Source: Tritrichomonas musculus
Lineage: Eukaryota; Parabasalia; Tritrichomonadida; Tritrichomonadidae
Direction: 5' to 3'
Assembly (NCBI GenBank): GCA_039105265.1
Contig: JAPFFF010000059.1
Coordinates: 248,001 to 312,000, forward strand
Length of the DNA stretch: 64,000 nt
Under the pieces are notes generated by a model. It ran no database searches and was not told the origin of the DNA. It worked only from the letters and a program-made list of their open reading frames with translations. Below, piece by piece: positions 32,451 to 42,646 of the stretch (its first letter is position 1; every line of letters begins with the position of its first letter). A program made the position numbers and the translations under genes.

Positions 32451-34889
32451 ATGTCTAAATATTACCAAAATTTTGAGGAAATAAATATTCCTTCGCCGAT
32501 TCAAGAAATAGGTGATCATGCGTTTCTAGATTGTACTTGGTTGCAGCAAATAATAATACCACCTTCAGTCAAGAAAATTGGAATTAATGCTTTCAAAGGG
32601 TGTAGAGAGTTAAAAGAGATAGAAATTCCAAATGGAGTTTCATTAATTAGTGAATCATGCTTTGAAAATTGTACTTATTTGACTAAAATAATAATTCCTC
32701 ATACAGTGACAAAGATAGATAAATATGCATTTGCTAATTGTTCTTTTTTGAAAGAAATCAATCTTCCTCCGTCTCTTGTTTCACTTGGCGAATATTGCTT
32801 TGTAAGCTGTTCATCTATAACGAATGTTTCACTTCCATCATCGATTTCAATTCTTGAAAAAGGTTTATTTAAATGTTGTAAATCACTCAAGGAAGTCGAT
32901 GGATCTTTTAATGTTATAAATGATGAATGTTTTGTAGGATGCACTTCATTAGTAAAAATAAATAGTCAATCAGCAATCACAGATATAAGAAAATCTTCAT
33001 TTAATATGTGTAAATCTCTTGAAACGATCCCAGACATTTCTTCTATGTCAGTTATATGTGAAGTATCATTTTACGGATGCTCTTCACTTAAATCAATTAT
33101 TATTCCTCCTTCTGTAATCGAAATTGGTAAACTATCATTTTATGAATGTAAATCACTTGAATCAATCATATTTACTATTCCTTCTTCAGTCACAACAATT
33201 TGTGAAGAATCATTTTCTGGATGTTCTTCACTTAAGACAGTTACAATTCCTTCTTCTGTCACAACAATTTGTGAGAAATCATTTTATGAATGTAAATCAC
33301 TTGAATCAATCATATTTACTATTCCTTCTTCAGTCACAACAATTAGTAAACAATTATTTTCTCACTGTTCCTCACTTAAATCAATTACAATTCCTCCTTC
33401 TGTCACAACAATTTGTGAAGAATCATTTTCTGGATGTTCTTCACTTAAATCAATTACAATTCCTTCTTCAGTCACGAATATTTGTGAAGGATCATTTTTT
33501 GGATGCTCTTCGCTTGAATCAATCGTATTTACGATTCCTTGTTCTGTCACAACAATTAGTAAACAATTATTTTCTAACTGTTCTTCACTTAAATCAATTA
33601 CAATTCCTTCTTCAGTTACAACAATTTGTGAAGAATCATTTTCTAATTGTTCTTCACTTAAATCAATTACAATTCCTTCTTCTGTCACAACAATTTGTAA
33701 GAAATCATTTTATGGATGCTCTTCTCTTGAATCAGTTACAATTCCTTCTTCTATCACATCCATTAGTAAACAATTATTTTCTGGATGTTGTTCACTTAAA
33801 TCAATTACAATTCCTTCTTCTGTCACAACCATTTGTGAAGGATCATTTTATGGATGCTCTTTGCTTGAATCAGTTACTATTCCTTCTTCTGTCACATCCA
33901 TCAGTAAACAATTATTTTGTAAATGTTCTTTACTTAAATCAATTACAATTCCTTCTTCTGTCACAAAAATTAATGATGAATCATTTTATGAATGCTATTC
34001 ACTTGAATCAGTTACAATTCCTTCTTCTGTTACTTTTATTGGACAGGGATCTTTTGCTCAGTGTACATCTTTGAAAAAAGTAACATTAAATTGCAAAATA
34101 ATGTCTATTGAAAGAGAAACATTTCTAAACTGCTTATATTTATCCAAAATAGAAATTCCTGATTCAGTTAAAATTATCGATTCTAGAGCTTTCGATGGTT
34201 GTCCCAATTTGAAAGATGTTACAATTCCTAATGGTTTGGACGTAATTAAGCATAATGCTTTCTGTAATCAAATATCAATTCCATATGATTCTAAAATTCA
34301 TATTTCAGCGGGTAATAAAATTAAATTTTTTGATCCAAATGTAACTGATTCACAATCAAATATTCATCAAAAAAATCAATCAGAAAATAAACAATTCATA
34401 AAGGATGATTCATGCACATATACATATACAGGTGAACAAATGATATATCAAAGATTTTTCACATGCAAAACATGTAGATTAGAACTGGATGAATGTATTT
34501 GTGAAGCATGTGCGAAAAACTGTCACGATGGTCATAATATTTATTCACTTGGCTTCATTGAAGGTTATTGTGATTGTGGCGCAGGAAATATTTCTATTCC
34601 TTGCAAATGCAATAAAGTATCACAAAATAGCTTTATTCCAGGCCCTTGTACAATCAATAAAACAGGTAAGAAATACATACATCAAAACTTTTATAGATGT
34701 TTAACATGTAGATTCCCTGAAGGATCAGGATGTTGTGAAGCATGTGCTAGAACTTGTCATTTAGGCCATGATCTCATATACAGTGGTTATATTTCATCAT
34801 TTTGCGATTGTGGAACAGGTGAAATCATTGGGTGCGTTTCATGTCAATGCGTGAAAATTCCAAAACCCAATGATAAAACTCCTCAATAA
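32451..34889 (+). CDS. BspA-like LRR protein with two C-terminal UBR-box zinc fingers (copy A)
   Basis: 812 residues. About residues 5-600 are BspA-type leucine-rich repeats of 23 residues (unit like SSLKSITIPSSVTTICEESF), forming a solenoid. Three units carry a two-residue Phe-Thr insert (ESIIFTIPSS). Two UBR-box modules follow at about 655-708 and 732-790; each has the Cys/His pattern C-x-x-C, C-x-x-C, CHxGH and CDCG (for example CEACAKNCHDGH and GYCDCGAG). UBR boxes bind N-terminal degrons in N-recognins. There is no signal peptide or membrane segment, unlike surface BspA proteins, so a cytosolic substrate-recognition role is inferred. The start is ATG 32451; a nearby ATG at 32443 is out of frame. 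Confidence 0.88.
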   Translation: MSKYYQNFEEINIPSPIQEIGDHAFLDCTWLQQIIIPPSVKKIGINAFKGCRELKEIEIPNGVSLISESCFENCTYLTKIIIPHTVTKIDKYAFANCSFLKEINLPPSLVSLGEYCFVSCSSITNVSLPSSISILEKGLFKCCKSLKEVDGSFNVINDECFVGCTSLVKINSQSAITDIRKSSFNMCKSLETIPDISSMSVICEVSFYGCSSLKSIIIPPSVIEIGKLSFYECKSLESIIFTIPSSVTTICEESFSGCSSLKTVTIPSSVTTICEKSFYECKSLESIIFTIPSSVTTISKQLFSHCSSLKSITIPPSVTTICEESFSGCSSLKSITIPSSVTNICEGSFFGCSSLESIVFTIPCSVTTISKQLFSNCSSLKSITIPSSVTTICEESFSNCSSLKSITIPSSVTTICKKSFYGCSSLESVTIPSSITSISKQLFSGCCSLKSITIPSSVTTICEGSFYGCSLLESVTIPSSVTSISKQLFCKCSLLKSITIPSSVTKINDESFYECYSLESVTIPSSVTFIGQGSFAQCTSLKKVTLNCKIMSIERETFLNCLYLSKIEIPDSVKIIDSRAFDGCPNLKDVTIPNGLDVIKHNAFCNQISIPYDSKIHISAGNKIKFFDPNVTDSQSNIHQKNQSENKQFIKDDSCTYTYTGEQMIYQRFFTCKTCRLELDECICEACAKNCHDGHNIYSLGFIEGYCDCGAGNISIPCKCNKVSQNSFIPGPCTINKTGKKYIHQNFYRCLTCRFPEGSGCCEACARTCHLGHDLIYSGYISSFCDCGTGEIIGCVSCQCVKIPKPNDKTPQ

Positions 34890-35547
34890 AATAAGATTTA
34901 TTTATTTATTTATTTATTTGATTTTGTTATAATTATAAAAAAGTTTAAAAAGCTATTGCTAAATAATTTGGTGATTTCATTAAAATTTTCATCTTTATAA
35001 ATTTGATGATGGATATAGAATTGGCCGACAGTATTGGAAAATAAAGTTCACAGTGGACGTGCTGCATTTTCTGTAATTGTGCAAACATTTGCACAATGAC
35101 TAATTCATATGATGAATGAGTTTTGTTTGTTATATTTATTGCATGATGAATTTGAATAAACTTAAAATCAAAAGCTAATTTACTTTTATATGTATATTCC
35201 TCATAATTTCAAGTGAGTATAGTAAGATGTGAAGCATATGATGGTATTATTATCAGAAATAAAATGCTTTTTAGCTCGTGTTGAGGTAAAAAAAAAATAG
35301 CTGTTAGAATTGTCTCTGATTGCTCAAATTGAATTTGTCTAATTATAGAATTTTAATTGTTCTTTCAAAAAGTTTTTTTTTCTCCAGAAAAAGTAGCGGA
35401 AAAGCAAAAAGAGAAAAAATCACCAATATAAACTAACTTTTAGAACGAAAATATTAGTCGAAAAGATTTAATTAATACAGTTTTTATATTGTCAAATTTA
35501 TTAAATGAAAAAATTTTGACAAATTTTTTAAATTTTTGTTGATAAAA
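34890..35547. other. spacer between duplicated gene pairs
   Basis: Holds the 3' flank of copy A (a TTTA microsatellite at 34899-34919, then a stretch repeated after copy B) and the leader of copy B (from about 35380). No gene. Confidence 0.7.
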
Positions 35548-36615
35548 ATGGATGCGAAACAATATTTGGATGAAAGGAAAACACTATATAATCATCTTCT
35601 TGACTTTATTGATAATAGTTATGAAGATCAGAATAATTTTACAACTTTAATTTCAGATATTCAAAATCAAAATATTACGCAAAATAAAAATGAACTTCAC
35701 CTTTTCCTTAGTTTATTGACAACTATTGCAAATAATCATCACCGATATTCTAATTTTTTCAACAAGATCGATAATATTTTATCTTTCCTTAACCTGATAA
35801 TCAAACAAAAGTTTTCAAATTTAGAAATATTTGATATTTTCAAATCTAACAATCGCCTTCTTCTTTTCTTTATTAAAAACGACTTTTTTACAAATGATAA
35901 AAAGATGATGGAAATAATTAATGATATTGATTACTTTTCGAAAAGTAACGATTGCGATGAAAAAGTTGAAGAAAAACGAGAAAATGGAGAAAATGAGTCA
36001 TATGTTTGTAAACTAATACGAGAAGATTCTGTTGTTCAATTTATTTCTTATATTAATCAAACAAATTATTCTCTCTTTAATACATTCAGAAACTCAATCT
36101 ATGAAACAAATGATTTTTTAATTCGAAAAGATGTAACATTACTTGAATATGCCGCTTTTTTTGGCTCAATTCAAATATTTAAATATTTGTTGTTAAAAGG
36201 ATGCACACTAACGCCATCATTAATTCATTTTTCAATTCATTCAAATAGTGCAGAAATGATTCATCTTCTTGAAGAAAACCAAATTTTGCCAGATAGAGGT
36301 AGAAAATGCTTGAATGAAGCAATCAAATGTCATCATAACAATATTATAGACTATCTTTTAAATAACTATACTCAAGAAAAGATTTTACCTCCGAGTGTTC
36401 GATATTATAACTTTGAAATAATATCTCAGTACCAAGTTGATTATTCTTTTCTTCAACGTTTATGCAAACATAATTACGTTGAACTAGTTAAAATTCTTTT
36501 ACAAAAGGCAGAGAATGACATAACTAATAAGAAAATTATTATTTTTTTTATAAAGTTTAAAATACATGTGCATTTAATAAAATTTTTAATTTTATGGAAT
36601 TTAATGAAGATATAA
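35548..36615 (+). CDS. ankyrin-family protein with helical N-terminal domain (copy B)
   Basis: 355 residues from ATG 35548, the same start as copy A (MDAKQYLDERKTLYNHLLDF). The first 140 residues are almost identical to copy A; differences cluster at about residues 145-290, in the ankyrin-like section, where both copies keep an open frame. It ends with the same atypical hydrophobic tail. The spacer to the BspA gene has a one-base T-run difference from copy A. Confidence 0.85.
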   Translation: MDAKQYLDERKTLYNHLLDFIDNSYEDQNNFTTLISDIQNQNITQNKNELHLFLSLLTTIANNHHRYSNFFNKIDNILSFLNLIIKQKFSNLEIFDIFKSNNRLLLFFIKNDFFTNDKKMMEIINDIDYFSKSNDCDEKVEEKRENGENESYVCKLIREDSVVQFISYINQTNYSLFNTFRNSIYETNDFLIRKDVTLLEYAAFFGSIQIFKYLLLKGCTLTPSLIHFSIHSNSAEMIHLLEENQILPDRGRKCLNEAIKCHHNNIIDYLLNNYTQEKILPPSVRYYNFEIISQYQVDYSFLQRLCKHNYVELVKILLQKAENDITNKKIIIFFIKFKIHVHLIKFLILWNLMKI

Positions 36616-36755
36616 CCCATAATTATGTTATAAATTATGTTTAATAATCAAATTCAATTTTTAAATTTTATGGAGTTGTATTATTTACGGCTGCTAAATT
36701 TAATAACACTGGGGTTGTAAAGATTTTTTTACCAAAATTAATTGTTCATGGCAAA

Positions 36756-38693
36756 ATGTCTAAATATTACCAAAATTTTGAGGAAATAAATATTCCTTCA
36801 TCGATTCAAGAAATAGGTGATCATGCGTTTCTAGATTGTACTTGGTTGCAGCAAATAATAATACCACCTTCAGTCAAGAAAATTGGAATTTGTGCTTTCA
36901 AAGGGTGTAGAGAGTTAAAAGAGATAGAAATTCCAAATGGAGTTTCATTAATTAGTGAATCATGCTTTAAAGATTGTAATTCATTGACTAAAATAATAAT
37001 TCCTCATACAGTGACAAAGATAGATAAATATGCATTTGCCAATTGTTCATTTTTGAAAGAAATTAATCTTCCTCCGTCTCTTGTTTCACTTGGCGAATAT
37101 TGCTTTGTAAGCTGTTCATCTATAACGAATGTTTCACTTCCATCATCGATTTCAATTCTTGAAAAAGGTTTATTTAAATGTTGTAAATCACTCAAGGAAG
37201 TCGATGGATCTTTTAATGTTATAGATGATGGCTGTTTTGTAGGATGCACTTCATTAGTAAAAATAAATAGTCAATCAGCAATCACAGATATAAGAAAATC
37301 TTCATTTTATCTGTGTAAATCTCTTGAAACGATCCCAGACCTTCCTTCTATGTCAGTTATATATGAAGAATTATTTTATGAATGCTCTTCACTTAAATCA
37401 ATTATTATTCCTCCTTCTGTAATCGAAATTGGTAAACTATCATTTTATAAATGTGCATCACTTGAATCAATTACAATTCCTTCTTCTGTCACAACCATTT
37501 GTGAAGGATCTTTTTCTGGATGCTCTTCACTTAAATCAGTTACAATTCCTTCTTCTATCACATCCATTAGCAAACAATCATTCTATGGATGCTCTTCACT
37601 TAAATCAATTACAATTCCTTCTTCTGTCACAACCATTTGTGAAGAATCATTTTCTGGATGCTCTTCACTTGAATCAATTACAATTCCTTCTTCAGTCACA
37701 TCCATTAGTAAACAATTATTCTATGGATGTTCTTCACTTAAATCAATTTCAATTCCTTCTTCTGTCACAACCATTTGTGAAGAATCATTTTATGGATGCT
37801 ATTCACTTGAATCAGTTACTATTCCTTCTTCTGTTACTTTTATTGGACAGAGATCTTTTGCTCAATGTGCATTTTTGAAAAACGTAACATTAAATTGCAA
37901 AATAATGTCTATTGAAAGAGAAACATTTCTAAACTGCTTATATTTATCCAAAATAGAAATTCCTGATTCAGTTAAAATTATCGATTCTAGAGCTTTCGAT
38001 GGTTGTCCCAATTTGAAAGATGTTACAATTCCTAATGGTTTGGACGTAATTAAGCATAATGCTTTCTGTAATCAAATATCAATTCCATGTGATTCTAAAA
38101 TTCATATTTCAGCGGGTAATAAAATTAAATTTTTTGATCCAAATGTAACTGATTCACAATCAAATATTCATCAAAAAAATCAATCAGAAAATAAACAATT
38201 CATAAAGGATGATTCATGCACATATACTTATACAGGTGAACAAATGATATATCAAAGATTTTCAACATGCAATACATGCAGATTACATTATCATGAATGC
38301 ATTTGTGAAGCATGTGCGAAAAACTGTCACGATGGTCATAATATTTATTCACTTGGCTTCATTGAAGGTTATTGTGATTATGGAGCAGGAAATATTTCTA
38401 TTCCTTGCAAATGCAATAAAGTATCACAAAATAGCTTTATTCCAGGCCCTTGTACAATCAGCAAAACAGGTAAGAAATACATAAATCAAAACTTTTATAG
38501 ATGTTTAACATGTAGATTCCCTGAAGGATCAGGATGTTGTGAAGCATGTGCTAGAACTTGTCATTTAGGCCATGATCTCATATACAGTGGTTATATTTCA
38601 TCATTTTGCGATTGTGGAACAGGTGAAATCATTGGGTGCGTTCCATGTCAATGCGTGAAAATTCCAAAACCCAATGATAAAACTCCTCAATAA
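36756..38693 (+). CDS. BspA-like LRR protein with UBR-box zinc fingers (copy B)
   Basis: 645 residues, same architecture as copy A. The length difference of 167 residues equals seven 23-residue LRR units plus the three two-residue inserts of copy A (161 + 6). In the first UBR box the CDCG signature reads CDYG (near 38379), replacing a conserved zinc ligand with Tyr, and the CRLELDE segment becomes CRLHYHE. The second UBR box is intact. Copy B may thus have lost binding by box 1 while keeping box 2. Confidence 0.88.
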   Translation: MSKYYQNFEEINIPSSIQEIGDHAFLDCTWLQQIIIPPSVKKIGICAFKGCRELKEIEIPNGVSLISESCFKDCNSLTKIIIPHTVTKIDKYAFANCSFLKEINLPPSLVSLGEYCFVSCSSITNVSLPSSISILEKGLFKCCKSLKEVDGSFNVIDDGCFVGCTSLVKINSQSAITDIRKSSFYLCKSLETIPDLPSMSVIYEELFYECSSLKSIIIPPSVIEIGKLSFYKCASLESITIPSSVTTICEGSFSGCSSLKSVTIPSSITSISKQSFYGCSSLKSITIPSSVTTICEESFSGCSSLESITIPSSVTSISKQLFYGCSSLKSISIPSSVTTICEESFYGCYSLESVTIPSSVTFIGQRSFAQCAFLKNVTLNCKIMSIERETFLNCLYLSKIEIPDSVKIIDSRAFDGCPNLKDVTIPNGLDVIKHNAFCNQISIPCDSKIHISAGNKIKFFDPNVTDSQSNIHQKNQSENKQFIKDDSCTYTYTGEQMIYQRFSTCNTCRLHYHECICEACAKNCHDGHNIYSLGFIEGYCDYGAGNISIPCKCNKVSQNSFIPGPCTISKTGKKYINQNFYRCLTCRFPEGSGCCEACARTCHLGHDLIYSGYISSFCDCGTGEIIGCVPCQCVKIPKPNDKTPQ

Positions 38694-39264
38694 AATAAGA
38701 TTTATTTATTTATTATTTTGTTGTAATTATGAAAAAAGTTTAAAATGCTATTGCTAAATAATTGGTAGAATTCATTAATATTTTTTCTCTTTATAAATTT
38801 GAATAACTTTTTCAGTTGATTGTGGATTAAGAATTGACTTACAGCATTGAAAAATGAAGTTCATAGTGGACGTGTTGCATTTTCTGGAATTATGAGAAAC
38901 ATTTGCCTAATGATCAATTCTTATGATGAATAAGTTTTGTTTGTTAGATCATTAAAATCGAATTCTTTAAGGAACAAATCAAGTACGTTAAAAATTGATA
39001 AAAAAAAAAAAATCGTTAAAAATTGGAGATAATACCTCTCAGAAAAAGGTAGACTTTTTCTGAGCATATTTTGTTGATTCTGAGGTTTACATTCTGCACT
39101 GTATATTAACAAGAAAAAAGAACATTTAACAAGAATATGAATTGGGCAGCAGAAATCAAGATATCATATTCGAATAAAATAAAAAGTAGATAAGGTAAGA
39201 TAAGATGATTCAATAAATTTTTTTTGTTATATTAATGTTGTCATAAAATATGCATATTACTTAT
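38694..39264. other. 3' flank of copy B and gene-free spacer
   Basis: 38694-38945 repeats the 3' flank of copy A with moderate divergence. At 39037-39063 CTCAGAAAAAGGTAGACTTT and the following TTCTGAG form a short inverted pair. No gene. Confidence 0.6.
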
Positions 39265-41535
39265 TTATTGAAGTGTGATTAATGCATAACCGTTGCCTGA
39301 ATGGCCACGTTCGGTGCCACTCCCAGATGTAGTTGGAATTTCGTTGTTTCCAGAAATTGTTTGTGAATTTGTCAGATAGAACGAACTGTTTAGCTTGCAG
39401 CCACTCGGATAATTTGATGCAGTTGATGAACTGTAGACGAATCCTGAACCGCCGCAACCTCCTGGACCCCATCCTCCACCAGTGTGTGCGTGTCCTCCAT
39501 ACCAGCCTCCTCCACCTCCACCGCTTTCTCTGCGGTTTGTTGTGCTGTCTTCTCCAATGCCAAATTGATATCCGCTCGTTTGTGTTCCTCCTTGATTACC
39601 ATAGCCGCTGTTTTCACCATTCGATCCGCCTCCACTTCCTCCATACCACCCTGAGTATTGTGTATGGGATGATCCGCCGCCCCCACCGGCAACGATGAGG
39701 CGGCTATACAGGTGATTTGCTGTATTCCATTCGGTGCTGCCTTCGTTGCCATAAAGTGATATGTCTGTAGAACCTCCGCCGCCTGGCCCTGTTGTGTTTG
39801 CTTTTCCACCGCCGTTCCAGCCTCCCGAGGATGATTTTGAGCTGCCGCCGACATAAACATAAAGTGTCGTTTCTTGACTCAATGTCAACGTTCCTGTTGA
39901 GTAGCCGCCTTTGCCCGCGTGTCCTGAGAAACTGCCATTATAGCAGGTTTGATGATTCTCGCCTCCAGACGAGCCCCACACTTCAAGTTTGTATTTGCCC
40001 GGAAGAAGTCGAACAGCTTGGACACGGCCAGTGTATTCAAATTTATATTTATCAATTCTGACAGTGAGTGGATCACTAATTATCTCTTGAATATGGCCAA
40101 GTTTGTCAGCAATCAGTGCATGCAAGATGTATGTTCCTGGAGTCTTAGAAATGGAAAAATGTTGGTTATAACTGGTGATATTCGTTCCTGAACGATATTC
40201 GTTCTCTCCAAGTGTTTCTGATTTATTCGTGTTGATGATGTACTTACTCCTTGTGCTGTCGATTTCATTCAAACTTTCGACGCTGATGCTACCTTCAATC
40301 GTTTGATTGCTGTTGACTACAGCATTTATTCGTCCTCGAAGTGCAATTTTTGCTTCCATATATTCTAATTTCTTCGTTTTTTCAGTCAGTGTTCGTGCAA
40401 GTAATTCTTTCTCTTCAAAATATTGTTTCAGTTTATTCTCTTGTTCTGATATTTTAATCTTCATCGATCTAATATTTTCGTTCATGCTCATTTGCGATTT
40501 ATTTTGATTTTCATCAAAATGTCGAAGTCGATCCTCAAGTTCGTTGATGCGTTGTTCTTGTTTTTCTTGCTTCTCATGTGATTCTGAAATGATTTTTTCC
40601 TGCTGTTCGATTTTTTCTTTCATCGATCTTAAATTTTCGTTTAGGCACAATTGCATTTGTTGTTCATATTCAGAATGTTGTCTTTCAAGTGTTGCTAGTC
40701 GAGCTTCGATTGTTGAATAACGTATTTTTTGTTTTCTTTCTTCTTCGATAAGTTTCTTCATTCGTTCTTTCAAATGACGAGCGTTGAAAATGCTCATCAT
40801 TTCATCTTCATTCATCATCGTGTCAAGTTCTTCATTTGTCATTTCATTGTAATCCAAACAGCTCAAAAGAATCTCAAGATTCATTCTGGTTTCTTCGTCA
40901 CATTCAGATTTTTTCTCAATCTCTTTGGTGTCCGTTTTGTACTTCTCGATGACTTTGTGGACAAACTCAAAAAGAAGATGATGATCATGGACAACTCGTT
41001 CTGGCGAATTCAAAATGCGTGCAAGAACCGGAAGAGGAAAATTGATGAAGTTTGAATTATGAAGACAAATGTCTAAGTGCTTTGATAGTTTCTCTTCTTT
41101 GCGTTGATCAATTTCATCAACTTTGTTTTGTGTGATAATTGTGTGGATATCTGGTCGTGTCATTGAAAATGTTGAAAGTTCTTGTTCGAGTTCTGTGTAT
41201 TCGTACTTATGACTCAGTTCAAGAAATTCATCAATATTATCGTCGTTTATTTCGATTTCGTGAGATTCAAGAGTGTCGATGAATTCTTTGAAATGATTGA
41301 TTGAATATGAATCATGAATGAATATTTCGTTCATTTGGTTGATTTCTGATTCTCGCCGTTTGAAATATCGAAGTTTGCGAAGAAGTTCTTCTTTTGAGGT
41401 TTTAATTTCTTCGATCCTTTCAAAATATTGGTTCTCGTCTGTTTTCTCATTTTCTTTCTTTTCTCGTCCTTTGTATATGATCGTAAAATCTTTTTTAAAT
41501 GAAGTATCTGGGATATTGATCTTGATTTTTTCCAT
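39265..41535 (-). CDS. BTB/BACK-like, coiled-coil, glycine-rich (ALK/LTK-type) domain protein
   Basis: 756 residues from the ATG at 41535 (MEKIKINIPDTSFKKDFTII). The frame also opens upstream with an ATG at 41613, but the inner ATG fits the family start and is kept in the copied fragment at 50038. Residues about 1-150 look BTB-like and about 150-260 BACK-like (LPVLARILNSPERVVHDHHL). A long coiled coil spans about 270-420. The C-terminal half holds a glycine-rich domain of the PF12810 type: YEF-like lead FEYTGRVQAVRLLPGKYKLE, VWG, RLIVAGGGGGSS, GGGGGGWYGG and GGCGGSGF. BTB and BACK suggest a cullin-adaptor or scaffold role; the glycine-rich domain is a binding module. The glycine-rich part is much GC-richer than the surroundings. 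Confidence 0.8.
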   Translation of the reverse strand: MEKIKINIPDTSFKKDFTIIYKGREKKENEKTDENQYFERIEEIKTSKEELLRKLRYFKRRESEINQMNEIFIHDSYSINHFKEFIDTLESHEIEINDDNIDEFLELSHKYEYTELEQELSTFSMTRPDIHTIITQNKVDEIDQRKEEKLSKHLDICLHNSNFINFPLPVLARILNSPERVVHDHHLLFEFVHKVIEKYKTDTKEIEKKSECDEETRMNLEILLSCLDYNEMTNEELDTMMNEDEMMSIFNARHLKERMKKLIEEERKQKIRYSTIEARLATLERQHSEYEQQMQLCLNENLRSMKEKIEQQEKIISESHEKQEKQEQRINELEDRLRHFDENQNKSQMSMNENIRSMKIKISEQENKLKQYFEEKELLARTLTEKTKKLEYMEAKIALRGRINAVVNSNQTIEGSISVESLNEIDSTRSKYIINTNKSETLGENEYRSGTNITSYNQHFSISKTPGTYILHALIADKLGHIQEIISDPLTVRIDKYKFEYTGRVQAVRLLPGKYKLEVWGSSGGENHQTCYNGSFSGHAGKGGYSTGTLTLSQETTLYVYVGGSSKSSSGGWNGGGKANTTGPGGGGSTDISLYGNEGSTEWNTANHLYSRLIVAGGGGGSSHTQYSGWYGGSGGGSNGENSGYGNQGGTQTSGYQFGIGEDSTTNRRESGGGGGGWYGGHAHTGGGWGPGGCGGSGFVYSSSTASNYPSGCKLNSSFYLTNSQTISGNNEIPTTSGSGTERGHSGNGYALITLQ

Positions 41536-42406
41536 CTTTTTGTTTTTTGAAAATTTATTGAAAAAGTTACTAAAAAAAATAAGACATTTAAAAAGTTCAT
41601 TTGATTTTAACATATCCAAATATCTTCATTAATTTTGATTTTTTATTAAAAATAATATATTAACTAAGAAATTTGAATCATAAAATTAAAATAATTACTT
41701 TAATATATAGAAAATTTCTAAATTATGATTAATCTTTGCAAAATAATTACACAAAGTGATATAAATTGCATATATATACATTGGTGAATGCCAATTTTTT
41801 TTTCATAACACAAAGGTTCATAGTATTATTGAATTGGATTTAATATAATGCATAATAAAACACTTTTAATAAATTTTAACCCATATTTAACAAAGTTTTA
41901 GCTGTTGTGACAAAATTGAATGAATAACTATTTCAAAAAGTTTATATTAATTGACCATTGGTTTCAATTTATTATAATATCTTTAATATTTTTTTTTTGT
42001 TGATTAAAAAAGTTTTATTAAAAATATATCTTAATCATGTTCACATCAACATTATAAGATAAAAGAATGAAAACAGAAACAAAATCTTAAACCAGAACTG
42101 CAGTAAGAATAAATAATAGTGATCATTTTGCAGTTATCTGATTTATATGATATATATATAAAACAATGTGATTGTAAAATAGAATTCATATACAATGTTG
42201 ATCCTTGATTTCTTAAGCCTGAATATAGTGGAAGTATGTTAGCAATTAGAGTTTGTCTATGTTGTTGAGAGATGTTCGAATAAATAATAGTTATAATTAA
42301 TTGTTGACAACGAGTTTTGCAATTTCAATTATAAGACTAAGATTTCCTTTTGGTGAAACTAAAACTAAAAGAGAGAATTTTTTTTTTTATTTATTTGCAT
42401 TTTTAT
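41536..42406. other. upstream region of the glycine-rich gene, copied at 50039-50340
   Basis: AT-rich, no gene. About 41536-41720 and 42060-42155 are repeated next to each other at 50039-50335, so the copy lacks the middle 300 bp or so. The shared parts presumably include the promoter of the gene starting at 41535. Confidence 0.7.
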
Positions 42407-42643
42407 TTAATAATCTTGAGGAATTTCATCTTTCAAGTCACCATTAATTCCTACTTGAACTTTAAGTTCTTTATATTTCTCTTTCTGCCTGATATGATAA
42501 TTAGTTACATCGATGATTTGATTCTTATCTCTTGATTTTTCATAATCTTGCTTAATCTGTTGAACCAATTTATCAAATTTTTCCAAATCATCTCTAATTA
42601 AGATGTTCAAGATGTCATAATTTTTTTCATAAGCAAAATTCAT
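42407..42643 (-). pseudogene. C-terminal piece of large split gene
   Basis: 78 codons (MNFAYEKNYDILNILIRDDL to a TAA at 42407), in the same frame as the 574-codon piece before it and separated only by TGA at 42647-42649 and one Glu codon. It is helical and charged with no recognised domain. It most likely forms the end of one protein running from 46615. Confidence 0.55.
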
Positions 42644-42646
42644 CTC

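Larger units (their letters stand above)
31060..35140 (+). repeat. tandem segmental duplication, copy A
   Basis: Contains the leader (AGAAAAAGTAGCGGAAAAGC), the ankyrin-family gene, the BspA-UBR gene and about 250 bp of 3' flank (AGTGGACGTGCTGCATTTTC). All are repeated in the same order at about 35380-38945 with high nucleotide identity. Copy A is longer because of seven extra LRR units. Confidence 0.93.
35380..38945 (+). repeat. tandem segmental duplication, copy B
   Basis: Second copy of the block at 31060-35140, same orientation. The leader differs by small indels; the gene bodies are nearly identical at DNA level except in the LRR section, which is seven units shorter. Confidence 0.93.

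Noticed and set aside
33124-34074. 316-codon frame inside the LRR-UBR gene
   Set aside because: Shadow frame produced by the 69-bp LRR repeat; the other frame encodes the clear LRR and zinc-finger protein.
39333-41055. Several plus-strand frames opposite the glycine-rich gene
   Set aside because: Shadows of the minus-strand gene, without recognisable domains.
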